Origin: Streptomyces sp. SAT1
Lineage (GTDB): Bacteria; Actinomycetota; Actinomycetes; Streptomycetales; Streptomycetaceae
Direction: 5' to 3'
DNA length: 64,000 nucleotides
Assembly (NCBI RefSeq): GCF_001654495.1
Contig: NZ_CP015849.1
Location: 7,357,001-7,421,000 of the forward strand
The notes below the pieces were generated by a model. That model worked only from the letters and a program-made list of their open reading frames with translations, did not search any database and had not been told where the DNA came from. Below are positions 1 to 6,972 of this stretch, one piece after another. A program made the position numbers and the translations under genes. Numbering within the stretch: the first letter of the stretch is position 1; each line of letters starts with the position of its first letter.

Positions 1-1
1 C

Positions 2-1180
2 ATCGCCTCCGAGCTGGTGGAGAGCGCCCCGGGCCGCGCCAACGTCATCGCCCGCATCCCCGGCACCGACCCCGCCCGCGGCGCCCTGCTCGTCCACGGC
101 CACCTGGACGTCGTACCCGCCGACGCCGCCGAATGGCAGGTCCCGCCCTTCTCCGGCGAGATCCGCGACGGCTATCTGTGGGGCCGCGGCGCCATCGACA
201 TGAAGGACACGGTGGCCGTCATGCTGGCCACCGCCCGGCACTTCGCCCGCACCGGCACCCGGCCCGCCCGCGAGATCGTCCTCGCCTTCCTCGCCGACGA
301 GGAGGCGGGCGGCAGGTTCGGCGCCCACTGGCTGGTCGAGCACCGGCCGGAGCTGTTCACCGGTGTCACCGAGGCGATCGGGGAAGGCGGCGGCTTCAGC
401 TACGCCCTCGACGACACCCGCCGCCTCTACCCGATCGAGAACGCCCAGCGCGGCATGGCCTGGATGGAGCTGACGGCCACCGGACGCGCCGGGCACGGCT
501 CGTCCCCGAACACCGAGAACGCCGTCACCGACCTCGCCGAGTCCCTCACCCGCATCGGCCGCCACACCTTCCCGGTCCGGCTGATCGCGCCGGTGCGCGC
601 CGTACTGGAGGAGGCCGCCCGGCTCCAGGGCGTCGACGTCGACCTGGACACCGAGGACGCCGAGGACCTGGAGACGGAGCTGGCCAAGCTGGGCCATGTC
701 GCCGACTTCCTCCAGGTGGTCCTGCGCAACTCGGCCAACCCGACGATGTTCTCGGCGGGCTACCAGACCAATGTGATCCCGGGCCGCGCCACCGCCCGCG
801 TCGACGGCCGCTTCCTGCCCGGCCACGAGCAGGAGCTGATCGGCACCGTCGACGCGCTGCTGCTGCCCTCGGTCTCCCGCGAGTGGGTCAACCACGACAT
901 CGCCATGGAGACCTCCTTCGACGGCCCGCTCGTCGACGCCATGTGCGCCGCCGTGCGCGCCGAGGACCCCGACGGCCATCCCGTGCCGTACTGCAACCCC
1001 GGCGGCACCGACGCCAAGGCGTTCACCAAGCTGGACATCCGCTGCTTCGGCTTCAAGGGCCTCAAGCTGCCCCACGACCTCGACTACAGCCGTCTGTTCC
1101 ACGGCGTGGACGAGCGGGTGCCGCTGGAGGGACTGCGCTTCGGCGTACGGGTGATGACCCGGCTGTGGCAGGACTGCTGA
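2..1180 (+). CDS. M20 family metallopeptidase/dipeptidase (5' end outside window)
   Basis: The reading frame is open from the first bases, so the N-terminus lies upstream of the window. About 390 residues remain. M20 zinc hydrolase motifs are visible: HGHLDVVP near nt 95 (His ligand and Asp), GRGAIDMKD near nt 182 (bridging Asp) and DEEAGG near nt 296 (catalytic Glu-Glu). The C-terminus has NPGGTDAKAF and FHGVDERVPLEGL, as in the ArgE/DapE/CPG2 group. Family members hydrolyse peptides or N-acyl amino acids in the cytoplasm; the substrate cannot be read from the sequence. A strong hairpin (1208-1246) follows the stop, so it is probably the last gene of its transcript. Confidence 0.9.
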   Translation: MASELVESAPGRANVIARIPGTDPARGALLVHGHLDVVPADAAEWQVPPFSGEIRDGYLWGRGAIDMKDTVAVMLATARHFARTGTRPAREIVLAFLADEEAGGRFGAHWLVEHRPELFTGVTEAIGEGGGFSYALDDTRRLYPIENAQRGMAWMELTATGRAGHGSSPNTENAVTDLAESLTRIGRHTFPVRLIAPVRAVLEEAARLQGVDVDLDTEDAEDLETELAKLGHVADFLQVVLRNSANPTMFSAGYQTNVIPGRATARVDGRFLPGHEQELIGTVDALLLPSVSREWVNHDIAMETSFDGPLVDAMCAAVRAEDPDGHPVPYCNPGGTDAKAFTKLDIRCFGFKGLKLPHDLDYSRLFHGVDERVPLEGLRFGVRVMTRLWQDC

Positions 1181-1207
1181 ACCGGCCACGGCACCTCGGA
1201 CATCCCA

Positions 1208-1246
1208 CGGCGGCCCGGTCCCGCGTACGGCGGGGCCGGGCCGCCG
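1208..1246 (+). terminator. GC-rich terminator hairpin after the M20 peptidase
   Basis: The left arm CGGCGGCCCGG (1208-1218) pairs perfectly with CCGGGCCGCCG (1236-1246), and the pairing extends inward with one mismatch to a GTAC loop. There is no T-run, which is usual for high-GC actinomycetes. It starts 28 nt after the stop codon. The rest of 1181-1498 is GC-rich with no gene that I can support. Confidence 0.55.
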
Positions 1247-1498
1247 CGCACCCGGACCCGCGCGGCGCGCGCCCCGGCCTCAGTCGTTCGGCGTAGCGGG
1301 GCGCACCCGGCCCTCGGCGGGGCGGGCCCGGGGGCGGGCCCGGGGACCGAGGCGGTCACTGGGCTCCGGGGGCGGCCACGGGCTCCGGAGCGCACGCCCG
1401 CGCCGCCCGCGCCCCGGCCCCTACCCGGGCGGCTGCCGGTGCGCCGGGGCCGGATCCGGCAGACCATGTAAGGGACCGGAAGCCCCCGAGGTGCGTCT

Positions 1499-3955
1499 AT
1501 GGAGAGCCAGCTCTTTCCGTTCGCCGACAGCATGGCCGGCGTCGTTCTCGACGGGCGGGGCGTCGTCGTCGGCTGGACGCCGGCCGCCGAGGAACTGCTG
1601 GGCCACCGGGCCGAGGACGTCTGCGGCCGGCCCGTGTGGGGCCTGCTGCGGGACCCCGACATCCGGCCCGCGCCCCCACCGGACCGTGACAGCGGCGCCT
1701 CCTGGTACGGCGAGGCCGTGCTCCGGCACGCCTCCGGAAGCGAGCAGAAGGTCGTCTTCCGGGTGCTCCCCCTGAGCGGGGACGAGAAGGAGAAGGAAGA
1801 CGAGGGGGCCGAGGGGGCCGAGGGGGCCGAGGGGGCCGAGGGGGCCGAGGGGACCGAGGGGACCGAGGGGGCCGAGGCGACGGACAGCGGGAAGGCCCGC
1901 TGCCTGGTCCTGTGCGCGGCCGCCCCGGAGGTCTCCCACTGGCGTCAGGACCGCGCCCTCACCCGGGGTCTGTTCCGGCAGGACCGGGTGGGCCTCGCCG
2001 TCTTCGACGACCGGCTCCGGCTGATGCGCACCAACATCCACTTCCTGCCGTACACCGGAGTCCCGCCCGACCTCACCGGCCAGGCTCTGGGCGGCTTCCT
2101 GATGCCCGAGGACGCCGCCGAGATCGAACGGAACCTGAGCCGGGTGCTGGAGACCGGCCGTCCGCTGGTCCGCTGCGAGGTGCTGGCACGGACGCTGGAC
2201 GACCCGCGCGGCGGAGTCGTGATGGACCTCTCGGCGTTCGGCCTCCAGGCCCCCGACGGCCGGGTGGTCGGACTGACCGCCCTGTTCACCGACATCACCG
2301 AACTGCACCGCTCGCGCGCCCGCCTCGAACTCCTGCACCGCGCCACGGCCGCCGTCGGCCGACTCCTGTCCGTCACCGGCACCGGCGAGGAACTGGCCGC
2401 CGTCCTGGTGCCCGACCTGGCCGACACCGCCGTCGTCGAGATCGCCGAAGCCGTCTTCTCGGGCGCCGAACCCGCCGTCGAACCCGACGGCAGGCTCCTG
2501 CTGCGGCGCACCACCGCCACCCGTGACGGCCTCACCGCCGGCGGCGCCGTCCTGGCCGCCCGCGAGGAGACCACCGACCCGGGCGCCGCCGCACCGCCGG
2601 AGCTGACCGCCCCGCTGCGCGCCCGGGGCATCCTCCTCGGCCACGTCACGGTACGGCGCGCACCGCACCGGGGCGCCTACGAAGCCGCCGACCTGGACCT
2701 GCTGCGCGAGATCGCCGCCCGCGCCTCCCTCGCCCTGGACAACGCCCGCAGCTACACCCGCGAGCACCGGGCCGCGGTCGGCCTGCAACGCAGCCTGCTG
2801 CCGCCGTCCGAGGCCGGCAACGCCGCCGTGACCACGGCCGGCGCCTATCTGCCCGCCGACTCCTCCACCGGCGTCGGCGGCGACTGGTTCGACGTCATCC
2901 CGCTCTCCTCGGCCCGGGTCGCCCTGGTCGCCGGTGACGTCGTCGGGCACGGTCTGGGCGCCAGCGCCACCATGGGCCGGCTGCGCACCGCCGTCCGCAC
3001 CCTCGCCGACCTCGATCTGGACCCGGAGGAACTGCTCGTCCACCTCGACGACCTGGTCGCCGAACTGGTCGTCGAGGACGGCGAGCCGGAAGGCGCCGAG
3101 TGGCGGCCGCTCGCCATCGGCGGCACCTGCGTCTACGCCGTCTACGACGCGGTGTCCGGGCGGTGCGCGGTCGCCTCCGCCGGACACCCGCCGCCCGCCG
3201 TGGTCGACCCGGACGGCCGGGTCACGTACGTGCCGGTCAGCCCCGGCCCGCCGCTCGGCGTCAGCGGAGTGCCTTTCGAAGCCACCGAGATCGAACTGCG
3301 GCCCGGCAGCATCCTGGCCCTGTGCACCGACGGCCTGCTCGAAGAGATCGGCGGCGACCTGGACGGCGGGATGACCGAGCTGGCCCGGCGGCTGGCCGGT
3401 GCCTGCGCCCCGGACCCGCCCCTGCGGGAGGCGGTCGCCGAGGTCGTGGCCGACCTGCCGGCCCACGAGCTCGCCGACGACGTCACCCTGCTGCTCGCGC
3501 GCACCCGGCGCGTCCCCGCGGCGGACACGGCCGTCTGGTCCCTGGAGGCCGACCCGGCGGCGGTCGCCAAGGTGCGCGAACTGGCGAGCGGACGGCTGCG
3601 CGAGTGGGGCCTGGAGGAACTGGTCTTCACCACCGAGCTGGTGCTGAGCGAACTGGTCACCAACGCCATCCGCTACGCGGGCGGCCCCTTGCAGGTGCGG
3701 CTGATCCTCGCCGAGTGCCTGACCTGCGAGGTGTCCGACCCGAGCGCGACCCAGCCCCGGATGCGCCGGGCCCGGCTGACCGACGAGGGCGGCCGCGGCC
3801 TGTACCTCGTCGCCCAGCTCACCACCCGCTGGGGCAGCCGCTACACCCGCCACGGCAAGACCCTCTGGGTGGAACAGGACCTCCCGGCCGGCCTCGCGGG
3901 CGCCCCGGCCCCCGGCCGAGGACGGGGGTCGGAGCGGGGCCGGGGCCGGGGCTGA
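1499..3955 (+). CDS. PAS-PAS-GAF-PP2C (SpoIIE/RsbU) phosphatase with C-terminal HATPase domain
   Basis: This is an 818-residue signalling protein. Domains in order: PAS at about 15-100; an acidic EGA/EGT repeat at about 100-125; a second PAS at about 150-270, ending in GLTALFTDITE; GAF at about 280-425; PP2C/SpoIIE phosphatase at about 430-670 with metal-binding motifs GGDWFDV, GDVVGHG and ADDVTLLL; and an anti-sigma-type HATPase at about 680-790 with N-box ELVTNAIRYAGG and G-box DEGGRGLYLV. The family acts in partner-switching control of anti-sigma antagonists, with phosphatase and kinase-like modules in one chain. It has no transmembrane segment, so it is probably a cytosolic sensor. The ATG at 1499 follows a GAGGT ribosome site. 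The ligand of the sensor domains is unknown. Confidence 0.93.
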   Translation: MESQLFPFADSMAGVVLDGRGVVVGWTPAAEELLGHRAEDVCGRPVWGLLRDPDIRPAPPPDRDSGASWYGEAVLRHASGSEQKVVFRVLPLSGDEKEKEDEGAEGAEGAEGAEGAEGTEGTEGAEATDSGKARCLVLCAAAPEVSHWRQDRALTRGLFRQDRVGLAVFDDRLRLMRTNIHFLPYTGVPPDLTGQALGGFLMPEDAAEIERNLSRVLETGRPLVRCEVLARTLDDPRGGVVMDLSAFGLQAPDGRVVGLTALFTDITELHRSRARLELLHRATAAVGRLLSVTGTGEELAAVLVPDLADTAVVEIAEAVFSGAEPAVEPDGRLLLRRTTATRDGLTAGGAVLAAREETTDPGAAAPPELTAPLRARGILLGHVTVRRAPHRGAYEAADLDLLREIAARASLALDNARSYTREHRAAVGLQRSLLPPSEAGNAAVTTAGAYLPADSSTGVGGDWFDVIPLSSARVALVAGDVVGHGLGASATMGRLRTAVRTLADLDLDPEELLVHLDDLVAELVVEDGEPEGAEWRPLAIGGTCVYAVYDAVSGRCAVASAGHPPPAVVDPDGRVTYVPVSPGPPLGVSGVPFEATEIELRPGSILALCTDGLLEEIGGDLDGGMTELARRLAGACAPDPPLREAVAEVVADLPAHELADDVTLLLARTRRVPAADTAVWSLEADPAAVAKVRELASGRLREWGLEELVFTTELVLSELVTNAIRYAGGPLQVRLILAECLTCEVSDPSATQPRMRRARLTDEGGRGLYLVAQLTTRWGSRYTRHGKTLWVEQDLPAGLAGAPAPGRGRGSERGRGRG
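1801..1876 (+). repeat. In-frame 9-bp tandem repeat encoding (Glu-Gly-Ala/Thr)n
   Basis: About eight copies of the 9-bp unit GAGGGGRCC follow one another. They encode EGA units and two EGT units in the linker between the two PAS domains of the phosphatase. Because the unit is a multiple of three, copy-number change alters linker length but keeps the frame. Confidence 0.85.
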
Positions 3956-4195
3956 TCCGGCGGCGGACCGCCGTGGCGGCGAGGTGGCCCGGTGCGTCCG
4001 CTGCGCCGTCGACCGCGCCCACCGGGACGGAACCGGGACGGAACACCGCCGCTCCGCGATCGCCGGGTTCACCGAGGAGGACCGGACCCTGATCGGCGCC
4101 GTACGTGCCGCCGTACGTGCCCGCGAACCCGCCCTGCCGCAGCGCGCGGACGGCGGCCCGGCCACGGCGGGAGAGCGGGCGACCGCCGCGGACCG

Positions 4196-4640
4196 TCAGC
4201 CGGTCTGGATGAGGAACCGCTGGTCGGCCGCGCCGGTACACCGTTCCTCGACCACCTCGGCTCCCGTGGCGACGTCGTCCGCGGTGGCTTCCACCCGGAA
4301 GACGGTGGCCCGGCCGCAGTCGTTCCAGGGTTGGAGCATCCCCTTCACCGTTAGAGCATCCCCTTCACCGGGCTGTCCCGCATGACCGTCAGACAGCCTT
4401 TCCCTTCTGTCGCGGACGGAGCCGGGGCCGCCACCGCGACGGGGGGCGGTCGGAAGCGGTGCCCGTGACCGCGGAGCCGGTGGCCCCCACGACGGTGACG
4501 GCGGCCTCCACGGGGCCCTGCGCCGCGATGCGTTCCCGCAGATCCAGCCAGACATCGGCACGGTCCCCCTGCCCGCACGCGCGGACGAACGCGGGGGGTG
4601 TCGTAGGTGATCGGCCGCTCGCTGGGAAGCCGTACGCTGC
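4196..4640 (-). pseudogene. Decayed small gene broken by a 20-bp tandem duplication
   Basis: The minus strand carries coherent protein-like pieces in different frames: an N-terminal part ending in ITYDTP, a middle part containing RADVWLDLRERIAAQG, and a C-terminal part starting QPWNDCGRATVFRVE and ending RFLIQTG before a stop at 4196. The last break is clear. A 20-bp tandem duplication (4331-4370) adds a stop after VKGML, and removing one copy joins the two parts in frame. The other two breaks fall at runs of six G (4441-4446 and 4593-4598, plus strand) and are less certain. I do not recognise the family. The flanks 3956-4195 and 4641-4682 show nothing I can support. Confidence 0.45.
4331..4370. 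repeat. 20-bp tandem duplication
   Basis: Two adjacent copies of TTRGAGCATCCCCTTCACCG lie at 4331-4350 and 4351-4370 and differ at one position (G/A). Deleting one copy restores the reading frame of the minus-strand gene remnant, so the duplication looks like the inactivating event. Confidence 0.85.
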
Positions 4641-4682
4641 GGCCGTGGCACCCCTCACAACGGCCGTTCTTTTCGGTCCCGG

Positions 4683-4748
4683 CTGTCCGGGACGTTTCCG
4701 AACAAGGCCCTGACCAGCCCGGACAGCACGGCACCTGTCCGGGACAGG
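4683..4748. promoter_or_regulatory. Three copies of CTGTCCGGG upstream of the Cys-rich peptide gene
   Basis: CTGTCCGGGAC lies at 4683-4693, the reverse copy CCCGGACAG at 4718-4726, and the perfect 15-bp palindrome CCTGTCCGGGACAGG at 4734-4748. All are within 66 bp and 136-201 bp upstream of the peptide start. Clustered copies of one half-site in both orientations suggest a regulator binding region. No regulator gene lies in the operon. Confidence 0.5.
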
Positions 4749-4883
4749 GAAGATCCGTTGCCTGAGCGCGCCCCGCTCAGCAGGCTCTGTGCTGCCGGCC
4801 CGCTCCCCGCTCCACGCACCGGACGGGGCCGGCGCACCATGCGCACCGTCCTCGCCAACCACCCAAGAGACCAGGAGCACTTC

Positions 4884-5072
4884 ATGCGCATCCGACTCCA
4901 GACCGTGTCCGACCGGCTGATGGACATGGTGGCCCCGAAGAAGGCCGCGGCGGCCCTCTCCTGCTGGCAGCCCGATGGCTGCTTCAAGGACTACTGCGGC
5001 AAGAACCGGAACGGCCTGTACGAGGTCGACCCGTGCAACGACAAGCAGCGCATCACCTGCGGCGGCTGCTGA
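4884..5072 (+). CDS. Six-cysteine precursor peptide (candidate secreted disulfide-rich peptide)
   Basis: This is a 62-residue peptide. The ATG at 4884 follows AGGAG with a 6-nt gap and is preferred over the in-frame upstream ATG at 4839. Residues 1-26 form an amphipathic leader-like segment, MRIRLQTVSDRLMDMVAP followed by KKAAAALS. Residues 27-62 hold six cysteines (27, 33, 38, 51, 59, 62), one Trp and three other aromatic residues (one Phe, two Tyr), and end in CGGC. The AAA/ALS stretch just before the first Cys resembles a signal-peptidase site. The genes that follow encode MauE-like, S26 peptidase, MauD/TlpA-like and ABC exporter proteins, which fits a peptide that is cleaved, disulfide-bonded and exported. 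No lanthionine, radical SAM or YcaO enzyme is nearby, so a plain disulfide peptide (bacteriocin, signal or toxin) is the best guess. The function is inferred. Confidence 0.75.
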   Translation: MRIRLQTVSDRLMDMVAPKKAAAALSCWQPDGCFKDYCGKNRNGLYEVDPCNDKQRITCGGC

Positions 5073-5198
5073 CCGCACACAGCCCGGTGCGTGACGTCCC
5101 CCGGCGACGAGAGGTCACGGGACACCTGATCCGGGTCCCGCGCGGCATGTGCCGGGCGTGGACACGGACATCACTCGCGCACCTGGACCACTTGTCTC

Positions 5199-5243
5199 CC
5201 GTCCGGACCGGGCCGGCTCGAAAGCCGGACCCGGTCCGGACGG
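5199..5243 (+). terminator. 20-bp-stem hairpin between peptide gene and processing genes
   Basis: CCGTCCGGACCGGG (5199-5212) plus CCGGCT pairs with AGCCGG plus CCCGGTCCGGACGG (5230-5243) around a CGAA tetraloop, with a single bulged A at 5229. It sits between the peptide stop (5072) and the MauE-like start (5310). Such an element could act as a partial terminator or processing site, so that more peptide than enzyme is made. The rest of 5073-5309 holds no further gene. Confidence 0.6.
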
Positions 5244-5309
5244 AAGCCCTGTCCGCGGGGCGCCCGCCGTCGCGGACGCGCCCCGCCGTGGTGGAAGGTT
5301 GGGATCGCT

Positions 5310-5885
5310 GTGCATCATCCGGTCGACTGCACGGTCGTCGGCGGCCGGGTCCTCCTCGGCCTGGTCTTTCTGTGCTCCGTCCTGGGCAAGGCACGCGGCG
5401 CGGGCGCCTACGGAAGCTTCCGCGAGGCGGTGGGACACCTGGTGCCCGCCCTTCGGCGCCGTACGGCACCGGTCGCCGCGGCGGTGGTCGCGGCCGAGGC
5501 CGCGGTGGTCGTCCTGCTGGCCGTTCCGGCGTCCGCCGTCGCGGGCTTCGCTCTCGCCGCGCTGCTGCTGCTGGCCTTCACGGCCGGACTCACCGGGGCA
5601 CTGCGCCGGGAGGCGGGCACCGCCTGCCACTGCTTCGGCGCCGGCGCGGCACGGATCGCGCCCCGGCACGTGGTACGCAACCTGATCCTCGTCACCGTCG
5701 CTCTCGCCGGAACGGCGGCGGCGCCGGCCGCACCGCACGCGGGCGCGGCCCCGTCCGCGGGGCTCCTGCTGACCATCGGCGTGTCGGCCGTCCTCGCCCT
5801 GATCACGGTGACCCTGGACGAACTGGTGAACCTCTTCACGGCGACGGACGCCCCGATCGACGCCACCGCGGAGACGACCCGGTGA
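5310..5885 (+). CDS. MauE/DoxX-like redox membrane protein
   Basis: This is a 191-residue integral membrane protein with about four hydrophobic segments and the motif CHCFG at 106-110, typical of MauE-family proteins. In methylamine dehydrogenase maturation, MauE and MauD are needed to form the disulfides of the Cys-rich small subunit. Here the same pair stands next to a six-Cys peptide, so a role in supplying or relaying oxidising power across the membrane is likely. The GTG start at 5310 has GGAAGG upstream. Its TGA overlaps the next GTG by 4 bp, indicating translational coupling. Confidence 0.85.
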   Translation: MHHPVDCTVVGGRVLLGLVFLCSVLGKARGAGAYGSFREAVGHLVPALRRRTAPVAAAVVAAEAAVVVLLAVPASAVAGFALAALLLLAFTAGLTGALRREAGTACHCFGAGAARIAPRHVVRNLILVTVALAGTAAAPAAPHAGAAPSAGLLLTIGVSAVLALITVTLDELVNLFTATDAPIDATAETTR

Positions 5886-6406
5886 AGGCGTCAACGGCGG
5901 CCCTGTGGGCCGTGCCGGCGGCCTGCCTGATCCCGGTCGCGCTGATCCGCAGCCGCTACCTCGTGGTGACGGTGGAAGGCTCCAGCATGGTGCCCGCGCT
6001 CGCCGACGGCGACCGTGTGCTGGTCCACCGCGTGCGGCTCGCCGCCATCGCCGCGGGACGGCTCGTCGTCACCAGGCCGCCCGCCGACGGGCGTTGGGGC
6101 GCCGTCAGTCCGTCACGCTGGATGATCAAGCGCGCGGCGGCCGTACCGGGGGACCCGGTGCCGCGCGACGGCGCGCCGACCCTGCGGGACCTCCCCGAGG
6201 AGCGGGTGCCACGGGGCCGGATCGTCCTGCTCGGCGACAACCCCGAAGAAAGCCTCGACTCCCGCTTCTGCGGCTACTTCCGCGCCGAGCAGATCATCGG
6301 TGTCGTCGTCCGCCGCCTGCCGCGCGCGGAACCCGAGCGGGTCCAGGCCACCGGCGCGCGGCCACGCCTCGTCACAGGAAAGGGCGAACCCTCATGGACT
6401 GGCTGA
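5882..6406 (+). CDS. S26 family signal peptidase
   Basis: This is a 174-residue type I signal peptidase-like protein with one N-terminal transmembrane segment (about residues 6-22). The catalytic Ser is in EGSSMVPAL (Ser35), the general-base Lys in MIKRAAAVPGD (Lys83), and the C-terminal GDNPEESLDSRFCG box is present. S26 enzymes cleave after small residues on the outer face of the membrane. A dedicated copy inside this operon is the likely leader protease for the Cys-rich peptide (AAAALS before Cys27). The GTG start overlaps the upstream stop, and the 3' end overlaps the next gene by 13 bp. Confidence 0.88.
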   Translation: MKASTAALWAVPAACLIPVALIRSRYLVVTVEGSSMVPALADGDRVLVHRVRLAAIAAGRLVVTRPPADGRWGAVSPSRWMIKRAAAVPGDPVPRDGAPTLRDLPEERVPRGRIVLLGDNPEESLDSRFCGYFRAEQIIGVVVRRLPRAEPERVQATGARPRLVTGKGEPSWTG

Positions 6407-6972
6407 TCGCGAGCGTCGTGTTCGTCGGACTGCTCTGCGTCCTCAACCTGGTATTCACCTACGGAGTGATCCGCCGCCTGTCCCGGCGGGCGGACGGAGC
6501 GGACAGCCGGTCGCCGGACATCTTCCGCTCGGTCCTGGCCGCCGGTGCCACCGTCGGTTCCTTCTCCGCACGTGACGCCGACGGCGGCGCCCTCACCCGG
6601 GACGACCTGTCCGAGGGCCAACTGGTCACTTTCATGTCACCGGGATGCCCGGCCTGCGAGGAACTGCTGCCTCTGGTGGCCGAGCGGGCCGGCGGGCACG
6701 GTCCCGGACGCGTCCTGGCGGTCGTGGTGCGCGATGCGGGCAAGGACGACTCGGGCGACGGCGTCCGCGCGTACCTGGAACGGCTGGCGCCGGTCGCCCG
6801 GGTCGTCACCTGCGACTTCGGGGACGAGCTGACGAACGCGTTCGCCCTGACCGGTGTGCCCGCCTACGTCGAGATGGGCCGCGGCGGGCGGGTCGCGAAC
6901 AGCGGCCGGACCCTGCCCCACCGGGCGGAGCGGGAGGGCCGTCCGGCGGAACCGGCCGAGGCCGGCACATGA
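6394..6972 (+). CDS. MauD/TlpA-like membrane-anchored thioredoxin protein
   Basis: This is a 192-residue protein with an N-terminal membrane anchor (about 3-25) and a thioredoxin-like domain with a CPAC active site (85-88, in MSPGCPACEELLPLV). Conserved beta-strands follow, and ALTGVPAYVEM carries the cis-Pro. By analogy with MauD it would act outside the membrane as a thiol-disulfide exchange protein for the Cys-rich peptide, working with the MauE-like protein. The ATG at 6394 has AGGAAAGGG upstream and lies inside the end of the peptidase gene. The stop overlaps the ABC exporter start (ATGA). Confidence 0.87.
   Translation: MDWLIASVVFVGLLCVLNLVFTYGVIRRLSRRADGADSRSPDIFRSVLAAGATVGSFSARDADGGALTRDDLSEGQLVTFMSPGCPACEELLPLVAERAGGHGPGRVLAVVVRDAGKDDSGDGVRAYLERLAPVARVVTCDFGDELTNAFALTGVPAYVEMGRGGRVANSGRTLPHRAEREGRPAEPAEAGT

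Noticed and set aside
1421..4165. A 914-codon open frame on the minus strand opposite the PAS/PP2C phosphatase
   Set aside because: It is a shadow frame: Gly/Arg/Gln-rich composition, no domain motifs, and full overlap with a gene with clear catalytic motifs. The high-GC bias removes stops from such frames.
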